A stretch of 64,000 bases of DNA from Gordonia iterans (lineage in GTDB: Bacteria > Actinomycetota > Actinomycetes > Mycobacteriales > Mycobacteriaceae): positions 3,162,001-3,226,000 of the forward strand of contig NZ_CP027433.1 in assembly GCF_002993285.1 (NCBI RefSeq). Reading direction: 5' to 3'. Shown here piece after piece: positions 9,309 through 17,608 of the stretch (position 1 is the first letter of the stretch; each line of letters opens with the position of its first letter). A model generated the notes under the pieces. It was given only the letters and a program-made list of their open reading frames with translations. It did no database searches and was not told the DNA's origin. The translations under genes were made by a program, and so were the position numbers.

Positions 9309-9893
9309 TCACCCCACCGCGGCCGGCTCCGGCAGAAGATGGGCGACGAGCCGCCCGAGCTCCCCGACGATCTCCGGCGACGCCTCGTCGAACTCGCCGC
9401 TGCGGATGCCGAGCTCGACCGGCTCGACCACCACGCCGCCGGCGATGCCGATCGCCTTGCGGGCGTCCTGGCGCGCCCAGGTGCCGGCGTGCGCACTCGA
9501 TGCCGCGCCGATCACGCCGACCGGCAGACCCGTGAACGCCCCGGCGCCGTACGGCCGCGACAGCCAGTCGATCGCGTTCTTGAGCACCGCGGGCAGGCCG
9601 CCGTTGTACTCCGGCGTCACCACCAGCACGGCGTCGGCCGCACCCACGCGCGCCCGCAGTTCCTCCACCGCATCGCCACGCTCGCCGTCGGCGTCGAGGT
9701 CTTCGTTGTAGAACGGCAGCCGATCCAGGTCGTCGACGACGTCGACCGCCGTCCCGACCGGAGCCGACGCCGCGGCCAAGCGCGCCAGCCTGCGGTTGAC
9801 CGAGTCGCGGCGAAGGCTGCCCACCAGCACCACCACGGCGCGGTCGGCGTCGGCGCGGGCGGCGGTGGTCGGATCGAGGGGGAAGTCGGTCAT
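9309..9893 (-). CDS. NAD(P)H-dependent FMN reductase family protein
   Basis: A 194-residue flavodoxin-like reductase of the NADPH-dependent FMN reductase / azoreductase type. VLVGSLRRDSVNRRLA near residue 23 is the FMN phosphate-binding loop and TPEYNGGLPAVLKNAIDWLSRP around residue 95-115 is the diagnostic flavin-binding block. Such proteins reduce FMN, quinones or azo compounds in the cytosol; the actual substrate cannot be read from sequence. It is transcribed divergently from a TetR-type gene with a palindrome in the 188-base gap, which suggests that the regulator controls it. The residues before VVVLVG are low-complexity. Confidence 0.88.
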   Translation of the reverse strand: MTDFPLDPTTAARADADRAVVVLVGSLRRDSVNRRLARLAAASAPVGTAVDVVDDLDRLPFYNEDLDADGERGDAVEELRARVGAADAVLVVTPEYNGGLPAVLKNAIDWLSRPYGAGAFTGLPVGVIGAASSAHAGTWARQDARKAIGIAGGVVVEPVELGIRSGEFDEASPEIVGELGRLVAHLLPEPAAVG

Positions 9894-9947
9894 GATGGGG
9901 CTCCTTCGGGAAGGTCGTGCGCGAATCTGTCTACAACCGATAATTAA

Positions 9948-9961
9948 CGGACTGCAGTCCG
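9948..9961. promoter_or_regulatory. Probable TetR-family operator
   Basis: CGGACTGCAGTCCG is a perfect 14-bp palindrome in the gap between the flavin reductase and the TetR-type regulator. Short palindromes with ACNGACNNNNGTC-like arms are typical TetR sites. It lies about 55 bp from the reductase start and 120 bp from the regulator start. Confidence 0.6.
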
Positions 9962-10081
9962 GATTTCATCCAGTGGTCCGTGTGGACCTTGTCACGTGCC
10001 CCGGCAGACGTCACGGTTTGGACGCACGATGATCCGGGTCGGTCGACTCGACCGCACCGCCCGACCGATATCCTGGGATGC

Positions 10082-10741
10082 ATGTCCTCCGAATCCGGAC
10101 GCGGCCCGGCGCTGCAGCTGCTGCCCGAGACCGGGGCCGGCGGCGAACGCGCCGATGCGGCCCGGAACCGGCAACTGCTGCTGGCCGCGGCGAAACAGCT
10201 GATCGACGACCACGGCGCCGCAGCGGTCACGATGGACGCGGTGGCCCGCGCCGCCGGCGTCGGCAAGGGCACCGTCTTCCGGCGTTTCGGCAACCGGACC
10301 GGGCTGATGATGGCCCTGCTCGACCACTCCGAGCGCGCCCTGCAGCAGCAGATCCTCACCGGGCCGCCCCCGCTCGGTCCCGGACTCGTGTCGGCGCCGA
10401 CGCCGGGCGCGCCCGGTGCCTCCCCCCTCGACCGTCTGATCGCCTACGGCCGCGCACGGCTGAAGATGACCGTCGACCACCTCGACATCCTGCTGGAGGC
10501 CGGTGCCGACGATCCCGACCGCCTCAGCCACCCGGTCTGGGCCATGTCGACCAGTCACGTGCAGTACCTGCTCGGCGAGCTCGGCTACCCGGGCCGGCTG
10601 GCCACCGTGGCGGTCGCGATCCAGTCGCCGCTGGAGGCGATCGCCGTCCGTCACCAGCTGGAGGTGGTGGGTCTGGAACCCGCTGAGATCGCCGACGATT
10701 GGGAGCGGATGGTCCGGGCGCTCGCCGCGGGACTGAGCTGA
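10082..10741 (+). CDS. TetR/AcrR-family transcriptional regulator
   Basis: A 219-residue TetR-family repressor. Residues ~27-72 form the DNA-binding part: RNRQLLLAAAKQLIDDHG, then the helix-turn-helix VTMDAVARAAGVGKGTVFRRF, ending FGNRTGLMMALLDH. The remaining ~140 residues are the variable ligand-binding and dimer domain. ATG 10082 follows TATCCT (10069-10074) by seven bases, so translation probably starts at the first transcribed base; an upstream in-frame start at 9980 would cross the promoter. Likely target: the divergent flavin reductase. The ligand is unknown. Confidence 0.9.
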   Translation: MSSESGRGPALQLLPETGAGGERADAARNRQLLLAAAKQLIDDHGAAAVTMDAVARAAGVGKGTVFRRFGNRTGLMMALLDHSERALQQQILTGPPPLGPGLVSAPTPGAPGASPLDRLIAYGRARLKMTVDHLDILLEAGADDPDRLSHPVWAMSTSHVQYLLGELGYPGRLATVAVAIQSPLEAIAVRHQLEVVGLEPAEIADDWERMVRALAAGLS

Positions 10742-10906
10742 CCTTTCGACAAGGAGCTCACGACCTTTCGACAGGCTCAAGGAGCGCACGGACCTTTCGA
10801 CAGGCTCAAGGAGCGCACGGACCTGTCGACAAGCTCAAGGAGCGTCACGGCGCTTTCGACAAGCTCAAGGAGCGTTCGACGGGCTCAAGGAGCGTCACGG
10901 CTTCTC
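10742..10906. repeat. Tandem TTCGACA-type intergenic repeats
   Basis: Six imperfect units of about 24-30 bp, each with TTTCGACA(A/G)GCTCAAGGAGC as core or a variant of it, fill the gap between the convergent tetR and eccB genes. The core is the same word, in the other orientation, as the repeats at 39947-40040 (inside the mshB 5' end), 52671-52690 and about 56921-56940. Confidence 0.85.
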
Positions 10907-10908
10907 GA

Positions 10909-12276
10909 TCACGGCAGATCGCGCGCCACCAGCGCCGGCTCGCGCGCCAGGGCCGGCCCCTCCGGGAGCAGCGCCAGCACCGGCCACGGCGCCGGCCGCG
11001 GGTCGGACAGTCCCAGCATCCGGCCGATCTCCGCGGTGGCCAGCCGGTAGCGGATACCGGCATCGCTGACGTAGTAGTCGCCGCCGGTCACCCGCAGGTG
11101 TTCACCGCTCCCCGGTCGCAGGTATACGCCGTCGAGTCCCGGCCCGGACCCGTCCGCCGAACTCAGCGACACCACGCGCGCCCCCTCCGGCAGCGGCAGG
11201 TGGGGGCTGACGTGCAGCGTCTCCCGCTCCGGCGTGCCCTTCTCGCGCGACCACGAGCGGCACATCACCGCGTCCGCCCCGACCGGCGCGGGCACGTGCT
11301 CCGGAAACGACTCCACCGGCAGCCTCCGCACGACGGGCACTGCGGCGAGCACCCCCGGCGCCACCTGCCGGACCGCGTGCGGATCGCCCGCATCGGCGCC
11401 CCGCAACACCTGCGCGGCGACCGGTGTGAGCGGCTGGATGCCGTCCGGCAGCACCGCGAAGTACGACGGCGCGTCGTCCACCCCGAGCGAGCGGATCACC
11501 GACCCGACCGGAACCTCCCGCAGCGGGCCCGGCCCCGGGCCGCCCCGCCCGGGCACCTCCGGAACCGCCAGAGCGGGCTGCGCCGGAAAGGTGTTCAGCA
11601 AAGCCTCGCTGATCGGCCGTGCCGCCGCACCGTCGAGCCCCAGCGCCCGCCGCACCGCGACCGACGACGACACCGTGGCCCGCACCGGGAGCGACACTCC
11701 GTCGGCGGCGATCTGATAGAGCAGCCATTCGGTGTCACCCGCCCGAACCAGCGCGCCGGTCTGGGCAGGAGCCGGCGGCGCGGTGAGCGGTCCGGCCAGC
11801 ACCGCGGTGCCGCCCGCGGGGTCGTCGCACACGGTCCAGACCGAGCGGCCGGCGTCGGCGGGTCCGGGCAGTGCCGCCGGGGCGCCCGGGATGCCCAGCG
11901 CCGGACCGCGCGGGTACGCGCTCATCGACCGCTGCGAGACCGTCTTCACCGGCAGCGGCGCTCCGGCGACGAGCCGCGCCGACGCGAGATTCGGCACCGG
12001 ATGCAGGGCGTCGTCGACCAAGACGAACAGGCCCCCGCCCTCCACGGCGACGATCGTGGCGTCGCCGACCGACGGAGAGGGTCGCACCAATCCGTAGATC
12101 CCCGCCCCGGCCAGCAGCAGCACGGCCACCACCAAACCCGCCAGCAGTGCCCGGAATTGGGACCGCATCGGGTCGGCCAGCATCCGCGCGTCCCGCCGGA
12201 TCAGCGCGTGCTCGGCCCTGGCCAGCCCGAACCGGTAGCCGCTCACCTGCGCACGCGTCGTCAGCTGTCTCGACAT
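10909..12276 (-). CDS. eccB: Type VII (ESX) secretion membrane protein EccB
   Basis: EccB (455 aa) is a core membrane component of the ESX/type VII secretion complex; it crosses the membrane once and has a large outer domain. The amino end MSRQLTTRAQVSGYRFGLAR, then ALIRRDARMLADPMRSQFRAL, is characteristic. A single hydrophobic span follows around residues 44-64. The outer part contains the repeated EccB-like strands and several conserved Cys (VCDDP, CRSWSRE). ATG 12276 has GGGGGAG four bases upstream. It is divergent from eccE across 136 bases. No eccC, eccD, mycP or esx gene is present in the window, so this is a split ESX locus. Confidence 0.92.
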   Translation of the reverse strand: MSRQLTTRAQVSGYRFGLARAEHALIRRDARMLADPMRSQFRALLAGLVVAVLLLAGAGIYGLVRPSPSVGDATIVAVEGGGLFVLVDDALHPVPNLASARLVAGAPLPVKTVSQRSMSAYPRGPALGIPGAPAALPGPADAGRSVWTVCDDPAGGTAVLAGPLTAPPAPAQTGALVRAGDTEWLLYQIAADGVSLPVRATVSSSVAVRRALGLDGAAARPISEALLNTFPAQPALAVPEVPGRGGPGPGPLREVPVGSVIRSLGVDDAPSYFAVLPDGIQPLTPVAAQVLRGADAGDPHAVRQVAPGVLAAVPVVRRLPVESFPEHVPAPVGADAVMCRSWSREKGTPERETLHVSPHLPLPEGARVVSLSSADGSGPGLDGVYLRPGSGEHLRVTGGDYYVSDAGIRYRLATAEIGRMLGLSDPRPAPWPVLALLPEGPALAREPALVARDLP

Positions 12277-12412
12277 TCGACTCCCCCGATCAAATCTCGT
12301 GTGGCCACGGTAGTCCCGCGCTACGGTGACGCCGGGCGCTTTCGCCGAAAGCGTCGTCGAGCGTCGCCAGGGGGACACCGGGCGGCGGCAGCGGTCGCTT
12401 CGGGGGAACGCC

Positions 12413-13786
12413 ATGGCATTGCAGGACATCGGCATCGGCCGGCGGGCTTCGACAAGAGAACGGGGCAGACGACGCCGGGTCGGGCACCTCGAACCCGTGC
12501 GGGCGCCGTTCGACGCGCCGTTCGAGGACGGTTTCGCCGGCATCCGGTACGTCGGAGGCGGCCTCATCACGACTCTCGCCGTGCCGCCCGGATCACCCCG
12601 TCCGCATCGGCTCGGCTCCTCCTGGTTCGCGCCCGCCACGAGCCCCGGGGCCGGCCTGCCGCTGGACTCCCTGCTGCAGCTCCTGCGCCGACCGGACGCT
12701 GCGGCCACCGCGATCACCGTGCGTATCCGCGGGGGCGGCTGTCCCGGCGACGGACCGGCGCCGACGGCCTATCGGGGACTGCTCGGACCGCTCCCGGCCG
12801 CCGCTCGGCGGTCGATCCGCCTCACCGTGCGCACCGATCCACTGCTCCACCCGGGGCTGACCGCACGCTACGGCGCGGGGCCCACCGCGGCCCTGCGCGC
12901 CAGCCTGGCCGCCACCCGCCGGGTGGCCGCTCTCCTCCGCGGCTGCGGGGTCTCGGCCGTGCCCCTGACCGCGGCCCAGGTCACCGCGACCGAGCTCGCC
13001 GCGGCGGGCGCGTCCGCACCCGGCAGCGCCGGGTACGACGATGCCGCCACGGGGACGCGCCGCTATTCGGTGAGCGCCACCGACGGCGAGACACTGTGCA
13101 CGGCAATGGAATCGGTCTGGAACCTGGCCGAGGGACCGGTCGAGTGCACGCTGGAGCTGCGGCCCGGCGACGACGGTCCCGCGGTCTGTGCCTCCGTCGG
13201 CGTAACCGGCTCGCTGTGCGGCTCGCCGCCCGTGCACTGGACGCCGCTCACCGGTGAAGTCCCCGCGCTCGCGCTCCCGGCCGTCCGCGACCTGGCCGGC
13301 GCGAGGCTGCCGATCGACGACGACGGCGTGATCGTCGGTGCCGATCCCGACGGCCGTCCGGTGGGTCTGCGGCTGGCCGGTCCGGACATCGCGCGCGCGG
13401 ACGTCGTCGGGCGCCTGGACCTGGTGCGCCGCATCGTCGTCCGGCTGGTCGCCGCCGGACACACGACGGCGGTGTTCACCGAGCGTCCCGAACGCTGGGC
13501 CGGTCTGCTCGACGCCGTGGCCGACCGCGGAATGCTGCACGCCGCCGCGGACGGCCGCGCGCAGGTGCTGCTCGACGACCGCCCCGGCGCCCGCCTCGGC
13601 CCGCTGGACGGGCACACGATCCTGCGCGTGCACGACGACGCCGATCCCGGATTCGATCCCGGCCACCACCCGCTCGTGCGCCAGGATTCCGGCGATCCGG
13701 CCGTCGCCGAGGTCTCCGGCGGCGGCCGCCGGATCCGCGTGCGCCTGGTCGCAACACCGGCCGAGGACGCCCTGGTGCGCGGTTGA
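12413..13786 (+). CDS. eccE: Type VII (ESX) secretion protein EccE
   Basis: A 457-residue protein that matches the EccE family by its general plan: a basic amino terminus, an extended domain rich in Ala/Gly/Arg and the tract YVGGGLITTLAVPPG at about residue 35-50, with the later region IGADPDGRPVGLRLAGP-like. In the ESX complex EccE lies at the periphery and stabilises it. The two membrane spans typical of EccE are not evident, so the family call is less firm than for EccB. I use ATG 12413, preceded by GGGGG; a longer frame from 12326 is possible. The divergent pairing with eccB supports the assignment. Confidence 0.7.
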   Translation: MALQDIGIGRRASTRERGRRRRVGHLEPVRAPFDAPFEDGFAGIRYVGGGLITTLAVPPGSPRPHRLGSSWFAPATSPGAGLPLDSLLQLLRRPDAAATAITVRIRGGGCPGDGPAPTAYRGLLGPLPAAARRSIRLTVRTDPLLHPGLTARYGAGPTAALRASLAATRRVAALLRGCGVSAVPLTAAQVTATELAAAGASAPGSAGYDDAATGTRRYSVSATDGETLCTAMESVWNLAEGPVECTLELRPGDDGPAVCASVGVTGSLCGSPPVHWTPLTGEVPALALPAVRDLAGARLPIDDDGVIVGADPDGRPVGLRLAGPDIARADVVGRLDLVRRIVVRLVAAGHTTAVFTERPERWAGLLDAVADRGMLHAAADGRAQVLLDDRPGARLGPLDGHTILRVHDDADPGFDPGHHPLVRQDSGDPAVAEVSGGGRRIRVRLVATPAEDALVRG

Positions 13787-13795
13787 TCCACCCGC

Positions 13796-13880
13796 TGATC
13801 GAGCACCACCGCGCTGATCGAGCGGAACCCCACCCGCTGATCGAGGGAGCCCCACCCGCTGATCGAGCGAAGTCGAGATC
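13796..13880. repeat. Tandem CTGATCGAG repeats between convergent genes
   Basis: Four copies of CTGATCGAG, three within a CCCACCCGCTGATCGAG context, end in CGAAGTCGAGATCTCA at the manA stop. They belong to the same dispersed family as 5771-5799. The array lies between the convergent eccE and manA stop codons. Confidence 0.8.
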
Positions 13881-15110
13881 TCAGTGCGGAACGCGGGCGC
13901 GGAAGAACACCGCGTGCGAGGACCCCGCGCGGACGATCACGTCGGGATCGTCGTCGGACAGCCACACCGCGTCGCCGCATTCGACGGTCAGGCTCTCGCC
14001 GCCCGGGACGAAGACCTCGATCCGTCCCGTGGTGACCGCCAGGATCTGCGGACCCGGCATGTCGAAGCTGATGCTCGACGCGTGGTGCAGACCGGTGCCG
14101 TCCAGCTCGACGCGGGAAAGGCGGAACTCCGGCGCGGGCGTCAGGTAGATCCGCTCGGCGCCCAGCGCCTCCACGGGCGGCATCAGCGCGTCCCGGGAGA
14201 CGGGCGCGAAGTCGAGCACGCGCAGCAGCTCGGGAACGTCGATGTGCTTGGGGGTCAGTCCGCCGCGCAACACGTTGTCGGAGTTCGCCATCGCCTCCAC
14301 CGCGGTGCCCCGCAGATACGCGTGCAGGTTCCCGGCGGGCAGGTAAATCGCCTCGCCCGGCCGCAGCCGCACGAAGTTCAGCAGCAGCGCGGCCAGCACC
14401 CCGGGATCGTCCGGGTACGCCTCGCCGAGTTCGAGCACCGCGCGCAACTCCCCGGCGAACCGGCTCTCGCCGTTCTCCAGGGCTGCCACCGCGCCGCCGA
14501 GCACCTGCGGCACCAGATCCTTGATCATCGTCTCGGGCAGCGTCAGCCAGGTGGTGAACACGGTGCGCAGACCGGTCTGGTCGGGCGCGTCGGCGAGCAT
14601 GCCGAGAGCCGAGTCGAGCCCCGGGACCTGCAGGCAGCGCAGCAGTTCCACGGTGACGGCGGGTTCGCGGAAGCCGGCCAGCGCCTCGAAGTCGCTGAGG
14701 GCGACGACGATCTCCGGCTTGTGCCAGCTGTCGCGGTAGTTGCGCCGCGGATCGTCGACGGCCAGCCCCGCCCGGTTCTCGGCGGCGAACCCGATCCGCG
14801 CCTGCTCGGCGCTCGGGTGCGCCTGCAGCGAGAGCGGCTCGTCGGCGGCGAGGATCTTCACCAGGAACGGCAGTCGCTGCTCGTACGTCTCGGCGACCGT
14901 GGCTCCGAGCGCGGCGAGCGGGTCGTCGTCGATCACCGCGAGCAGGTCGGACTTCGCCGCGTCGTCGACGGCGGCGGGCGCGGCGGGGTGCGCACCGAAC
15001 CAGAGTTCGGCCTCCGGGTGGGGCGACGGCGCGGGCCGGCCCTGAAGCTCGGCGAGTGCGGTCCGCGAACCCCACGCGTACGGGCGGACCACGCCCTTGA
15101 CAGTCTTCAT
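13881..15110 (-). CDS. manA: Mannose-6-phosphate isomerase, class I
   Basis: ManA (409 aa) interconverts fructose-6-phosphate and mannose-6-phosphate, the entry to GDP-mannose for mannolipids and glycans. It is a zinc-dependent cupin. Type I isomerase features are visible: VRPYAWGSRTALAELQG at the start, PFLVKILAADEPLSLQAHPSAEQA (metal-binding Gln-His) around residue 85-107, and PAGNLHAYLRGTAVEAMANSDNVLRGGLTPKHID with the second metal His and the active-site Arg. AAGGTG precedes ATG 15110. It is the last gene of an operon with the TobH-like and DUF3499 genes, 28 bases after the TobH-like stop. Confidence 0.95.
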   Translation of the reverse strand: MKTVKGVVRPYAWGSRTALAELQGRPAPSPHPEAELWFGAHPAAPAAVDDAAKSDLLAVIDDDPLAALGATVAETYEQRLPFLVKILAADEPLSLQAHPSAEQARIGFAAENRAGLAVDDPRRNYRDSWHKPEIVVALSDFEALAGFREPAVTVELLRCLQVPGLDSALGMLADAPDQTGLRTVFTTWLTLPETMIKDLVPQVLGGAVAALENGESRFAGELRAVLELGEAYPDDPGVLAALLLNFVRLRPGEAIYLPAGNLHAYLRGTAVEAMANSDNVLRGGLTPKHIDVPELLRVLDFAPVSRDALMPPVEALGAERIYLTPAPEFRLSRVELDGTGLHHASSISFDMPGPQILAVTTGRIEVFVPGGESLTVECGDAVWLSDDDPDVIVRAGSSHAVFFRARVPH

Positions 15111-15138
15111 TCGCCGCGCACCTTCGCTCGCCTGATCG

Positions 15139-16332
15139 TCATCGTCGTCCCCAATCCCCGAACTGACCCGGATCCGCTTGTTCCCGGGCGCCGTCTCCGG
15201 CGAGGGCCAGGTAGGCGGCGGCCAGCTGTGCCCGGACGACGATCACCAGGTAGCCGGTCAGATCGGCCGGCGTGTCCACCAGGCTCTCCAGCACACCGGG
15301 CGATCCCGCCGCCGGGGATGCGACCTGGCCGCGGTCGGCCCCGAACGCGTCGTCGCCGGTCTCCTCGGTCACCAGGTCCGCCTCCCGGGTGCCGATCCGC
15401 TGCCGGGTGAGCAGCGACCGGGCCGCGGTGCTGACCACGAACAGGCGCAGCGGGTCCGCCGGGGCGGGGCCGTCGAAGTCCGGATCGTAGAAGATCGAGT
15501 CGGTCGCTCGCGGCGCGGCGGCCCCGAGTGAAGCCAGGGCGCGCGCCTCGCCGGCGTGCGCGGCGGGCAGACCGGCGATCTCGAAGAACGCCGATGCCCC
15601 CCGCCGGGCCACCGCGCCGGCGGCGGCGCTGTCGCCGGCCCAGACACACCGACGCCCGGCGGCGCGCAGCGCGAGCAGCTTGGCCTGGTTGTGGAAGCTC
15701 TCTTGGCCCGGATGGTCGGCGGCCGCCTCGGCGTCGAGCCTGTCGGCCACCTCGGCCAGCGACGGCGGCGCCGGCGTCATCCGCACGGCCGAGAGCGCGC
15801 CGAGCGTCGCGACGAGTCCGGCCACCAGACCCGTGTACTGAAAACGCGGATCGACGGTGAGGCGCGGCGACAGGTCGATCAGCGGGACCGCGCCGCGCAG
15901 CCCGGTCCCGGCGGCCTCGCGCAGCGGGCCCTCCAGCGGTGCCAGCACCACCACTTCGGCCCGGCGGCGAGCTGCGCGCGACAGTGCATCGGCCAGCAGC
16001 GGCTCACCGGCATCGACGCCGGCCACCACCACCACGTCGAGGGGACCGATCCAGCCGGGCAGCGACGGTGCGACGACGACGGGCACATCGATCCGTCCCG
16101 CGCAGACGGCGACCACCAGGTCGGCCGCACCCGCGGTCAGCAGGTCGCCGCCGGTGACGATCACGACGGCGCGCGGTCGCAGTGTGCCCAGCGGCTCCAG
16201 AACGCCCTCAGCCTGCGCCTCGGCGACGGCGCGGACCTGGGCTCCGGCCAGGGCGGCGCTGTGCAGCAGACCTTCGGTGTCCGCCGAGTGCAGAGCATCG
16301 GCGTCGTCGAGGTCATCGATGATGACGGGCAT
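15139..16332 (-). CDS. TobH-like / SIS-domain-related protein upstream of manA
   Basis: A 397-residue protein starting MPVIIDDLDDADALHSADTE. It has two Rossmann-like halves: VVIVTGGDLLTAGAADLVV followed by VPVVVAPSLPGWIGPLDVVVV near the amino side, and a carboxyl part resembling the phosphoglucose/phosphomannose isomerase carboxyl domain (KLLALRAAGRRCVWAGD). Proteins of this type lie directly before manA in mycobacteria (from memory, the Rv3256c position) and are annotated TobH. The reaction is not established; sugar-phosphate binding is inferred. AGGA precedes ATG 16332. It is 29 bases downstream of DUF3499. Confidence 0.75.
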   Translation of the reverse strand: MPVIIDDLDDADALHSADTEGLLHSAALAGAQVRAVAEAQAEGVLEPLGTLRPRAVVIVTGGDLLTAGAADLVVAVCAGRIDVPVVVAPSLPGWIGPLDVVVVAGVDAGEPLLADALSRAARRRAEVVVLAPLEGPLREAAGTGLRGAVPLIDLSPRLTVDPRFQYTGLVAGLVATLGALSAVRMTPAPPSLAEVADRLDAEAAADHPGQESFHNQAKLLALRAAGRRCVWAGDSAAAGAVARRGASAFFEIAGLPAAHAGEARALASLGAAAPRATDSIFYDPDFDGPAPADPLRLFVVSTAARSLLTRQRIGTREADLVTEETGDDAFGADRGQVASPAAGSPGVLESLVDTPADLTGYLVIVVRAQLAAAYLALAGDGAREQADPGQFGDWGRR

Positions 16333-16361
16333 GGCTTCCTACGATGCGCGAGGCGCCCGGT

Positions 16362-16811
16362 TCAGTCAACCGGATCAGGCAGTACGCGCAGGTGACCGCG
16401 CCGTCCGGGACGCGGGCCCGGCGCGGGGGCGGGTCCGGCGGTGGTCACCGGGGAGCGGCGGTGACGGCCCGGACCCTGATCGTCGGCGTCGGCGCGGGAG
16501 GTGAAGCTGGGCAGCGGCGGCAGACTCGGCCGGGTTCCGGCGCCCCCGCCGGCTTCGCGGACCACATCGGCCAGCGCGGTCAGGTCCTGGTCTTCGGCGG
16601 GCTGGACGAACTCCCGCTCGCTGCGTAGCAGCTCCCAACCGCGCGGCACCGTGATGCGGTCGGCGTGCTCGGAGCACAGGTCCCACGAGTGGGGCTCGTC
16701 GGCGCCGGCGATCGGTCCGATCACCGCGGTCGACTCCGCGTAAACGAAGGTCAGGGTAGCCACCGCGAGGCGCGAGCACCCGGGACGGCAGCACTGACGG
16801 GGAGAGTTCAC
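16362..16811 (-). CDS. DUF3499 family protein
   Basis: A conserved actinobacterial protein of unknown function, about 149 aa. The core is RQCCRPGCSRLAVATLTFVY, then SWDLCSEHADRITVPRGWEL: two CxxC-like pairs and a His that look like a small zinc-ribbon. The carboxyl half is a variable, Pro/Arg-rich tail. GTG 16811 is preferred over a longer ATG frame to 16862 because the conserved domain starts two residues later and TAGGCT lies seven bases upstream, a leaderless arrangement. First gene of the DUF3499 - TobH-like - manA operon and divergent from the zincin-like gene. Confidence 0.82.
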   Translation of the reverse strand: MNSPRQCCRPGCSRLAVATLTFVYAESTAVIGPIAGADEPHSWDLCSEHADRITVPRGWELLRSEREFVQPAEDQDLTALADVVREAGGGAGTRPSLPPLPSFTSRADADDQGPGRHRRSPVTTAGPAPAPGPRPGRRGHLRVLPDPVD

Positions 16812-16903
16812 ACCGGTGAGCCTATCGCGCGCTGCGCCCGGCCGGAGCATCGACACGCTCACCGGGACCGTCGACGGCGGCCGCAGGCTCGTAGACTGCG
16901 CTC

Positions 16904-17398
16904 ATGCGTTTCCGTCCCGCCACCGGCCGTGAACTCCTGTCGCCGCCGCGCCGCTCCCGCGACCGTCACGGACGCGGGCTGCGCAGTCCGGTGGTTCCGC
17001 CCACGCTGCCGGGGCACCGCAGCCGCCGGGACAGCTTCGACAAGGCCGCGGTCGCCGCGTTCGCCGAGATCGACCGGGACTGGCACCGCCTGCTGACCGG
17101 GCTGGACCTGGCGGTGGACGACGTTCCCCGCATCCTGCCGCGGGATGCGGCCACGGTGCAGTGGCCCGAGGAGGTGACCGCCGACGGACCGGTCCCCCTG
17201 GCGCGCCTGATCCCCGCGGGCGTGGACGGGCGCGGACGGACCACGCGCGCGCAGCTGATCCTGTTCCGCCGGCCGATCGAGCTGCGTGCGCGGGACGAGG
17301 AGGAACTCCCGGAGATCCTGCGGGAAGTGCTGATTCAGCAGGTGGCGACGTATCTGGGCGTCGACGAGGAGACCGTCGAGCAGGGCCCGCAGGATTGA
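16904..17398 (+). CDS. Metallopeptidase-family (zincin-like) protein without HExxH
   Basis: A 164-residue protein that resembles the actinobacterial 'metallopeptidase family' (zincin_1) by position and by its RRPIELRARDEEELPEILRE then VLIQQVATYLGVDEETVEQG end. In active members the segment before YLGVDE-like ends carries HExxH; here it reads REVLIQQVATYLG, so no metal-binding motif is seen and peptidase activity is doubtful. The amino terminus is basic and disordered-looking. TAGACT (16892-16897) sits six bases before the ATG, indicating a leaderless start. Divergent from DUF3499, convergent with whiB2. Confidence 0.75.
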   Translation: MRFRPATGRELLSPPRRSRDRHGRGLRSPVVPPTLPGHRSRRDSFDKAAVAAFAEIDRDWHRLLTGLDLAVDDVPRILPRDAATVQWPEEVTADGPVPLARLIPAGVDGRGRTTRAQLILFRRPIELRARDEEELPEILREVLIQQVATYLGVDEETVEQGPQD

Positions 17399-17463
17399 GG
17401 TCGCCGAGCGCGGTCAGCGCGCGCTCATCGTCGCGGATTCCCGCGCGGCCGTCGTCGAAGCAT

Positions 17464-17539
17464 GGGTGCCGGGCACCCTGGCCTCGTTGTGGCACCCTCA
17501 GTCGGCGGTGCCAGAACGAGATACGGGTGCCGGGCACCC
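17464..17539. terminator. 33-bp-arm inverted repeat between convergent genes
   Basis: The left arm 17464-17496 and right arm 17507-17539 are complementary with few mismatches around a 10-nt loop. Each arm also contains the smaller palindrome GGGTGCCGGGCACCC. It lies between the convergent zincin-like and whiB2 stop codons, suited to a bidirectional terminator, but is larger than a usual terminator and may be a mobile palindromic unit. Confidence 0.55.
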
Positions 17540-17608
17540 TGATTTCGGCCCACGCACCGGCGCACCGGGGTCGGGTCGGACCGAGGCGCCCTCAGCTGCT
17601 GGCCGGAC

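Noticed and set aside
10699-13257. An 852-codon open frame on the plus strand across eccB
   Set aside because: Covers tandem repeats, the whole antisense of eccB and part of eccE; composition is that of a shadow.
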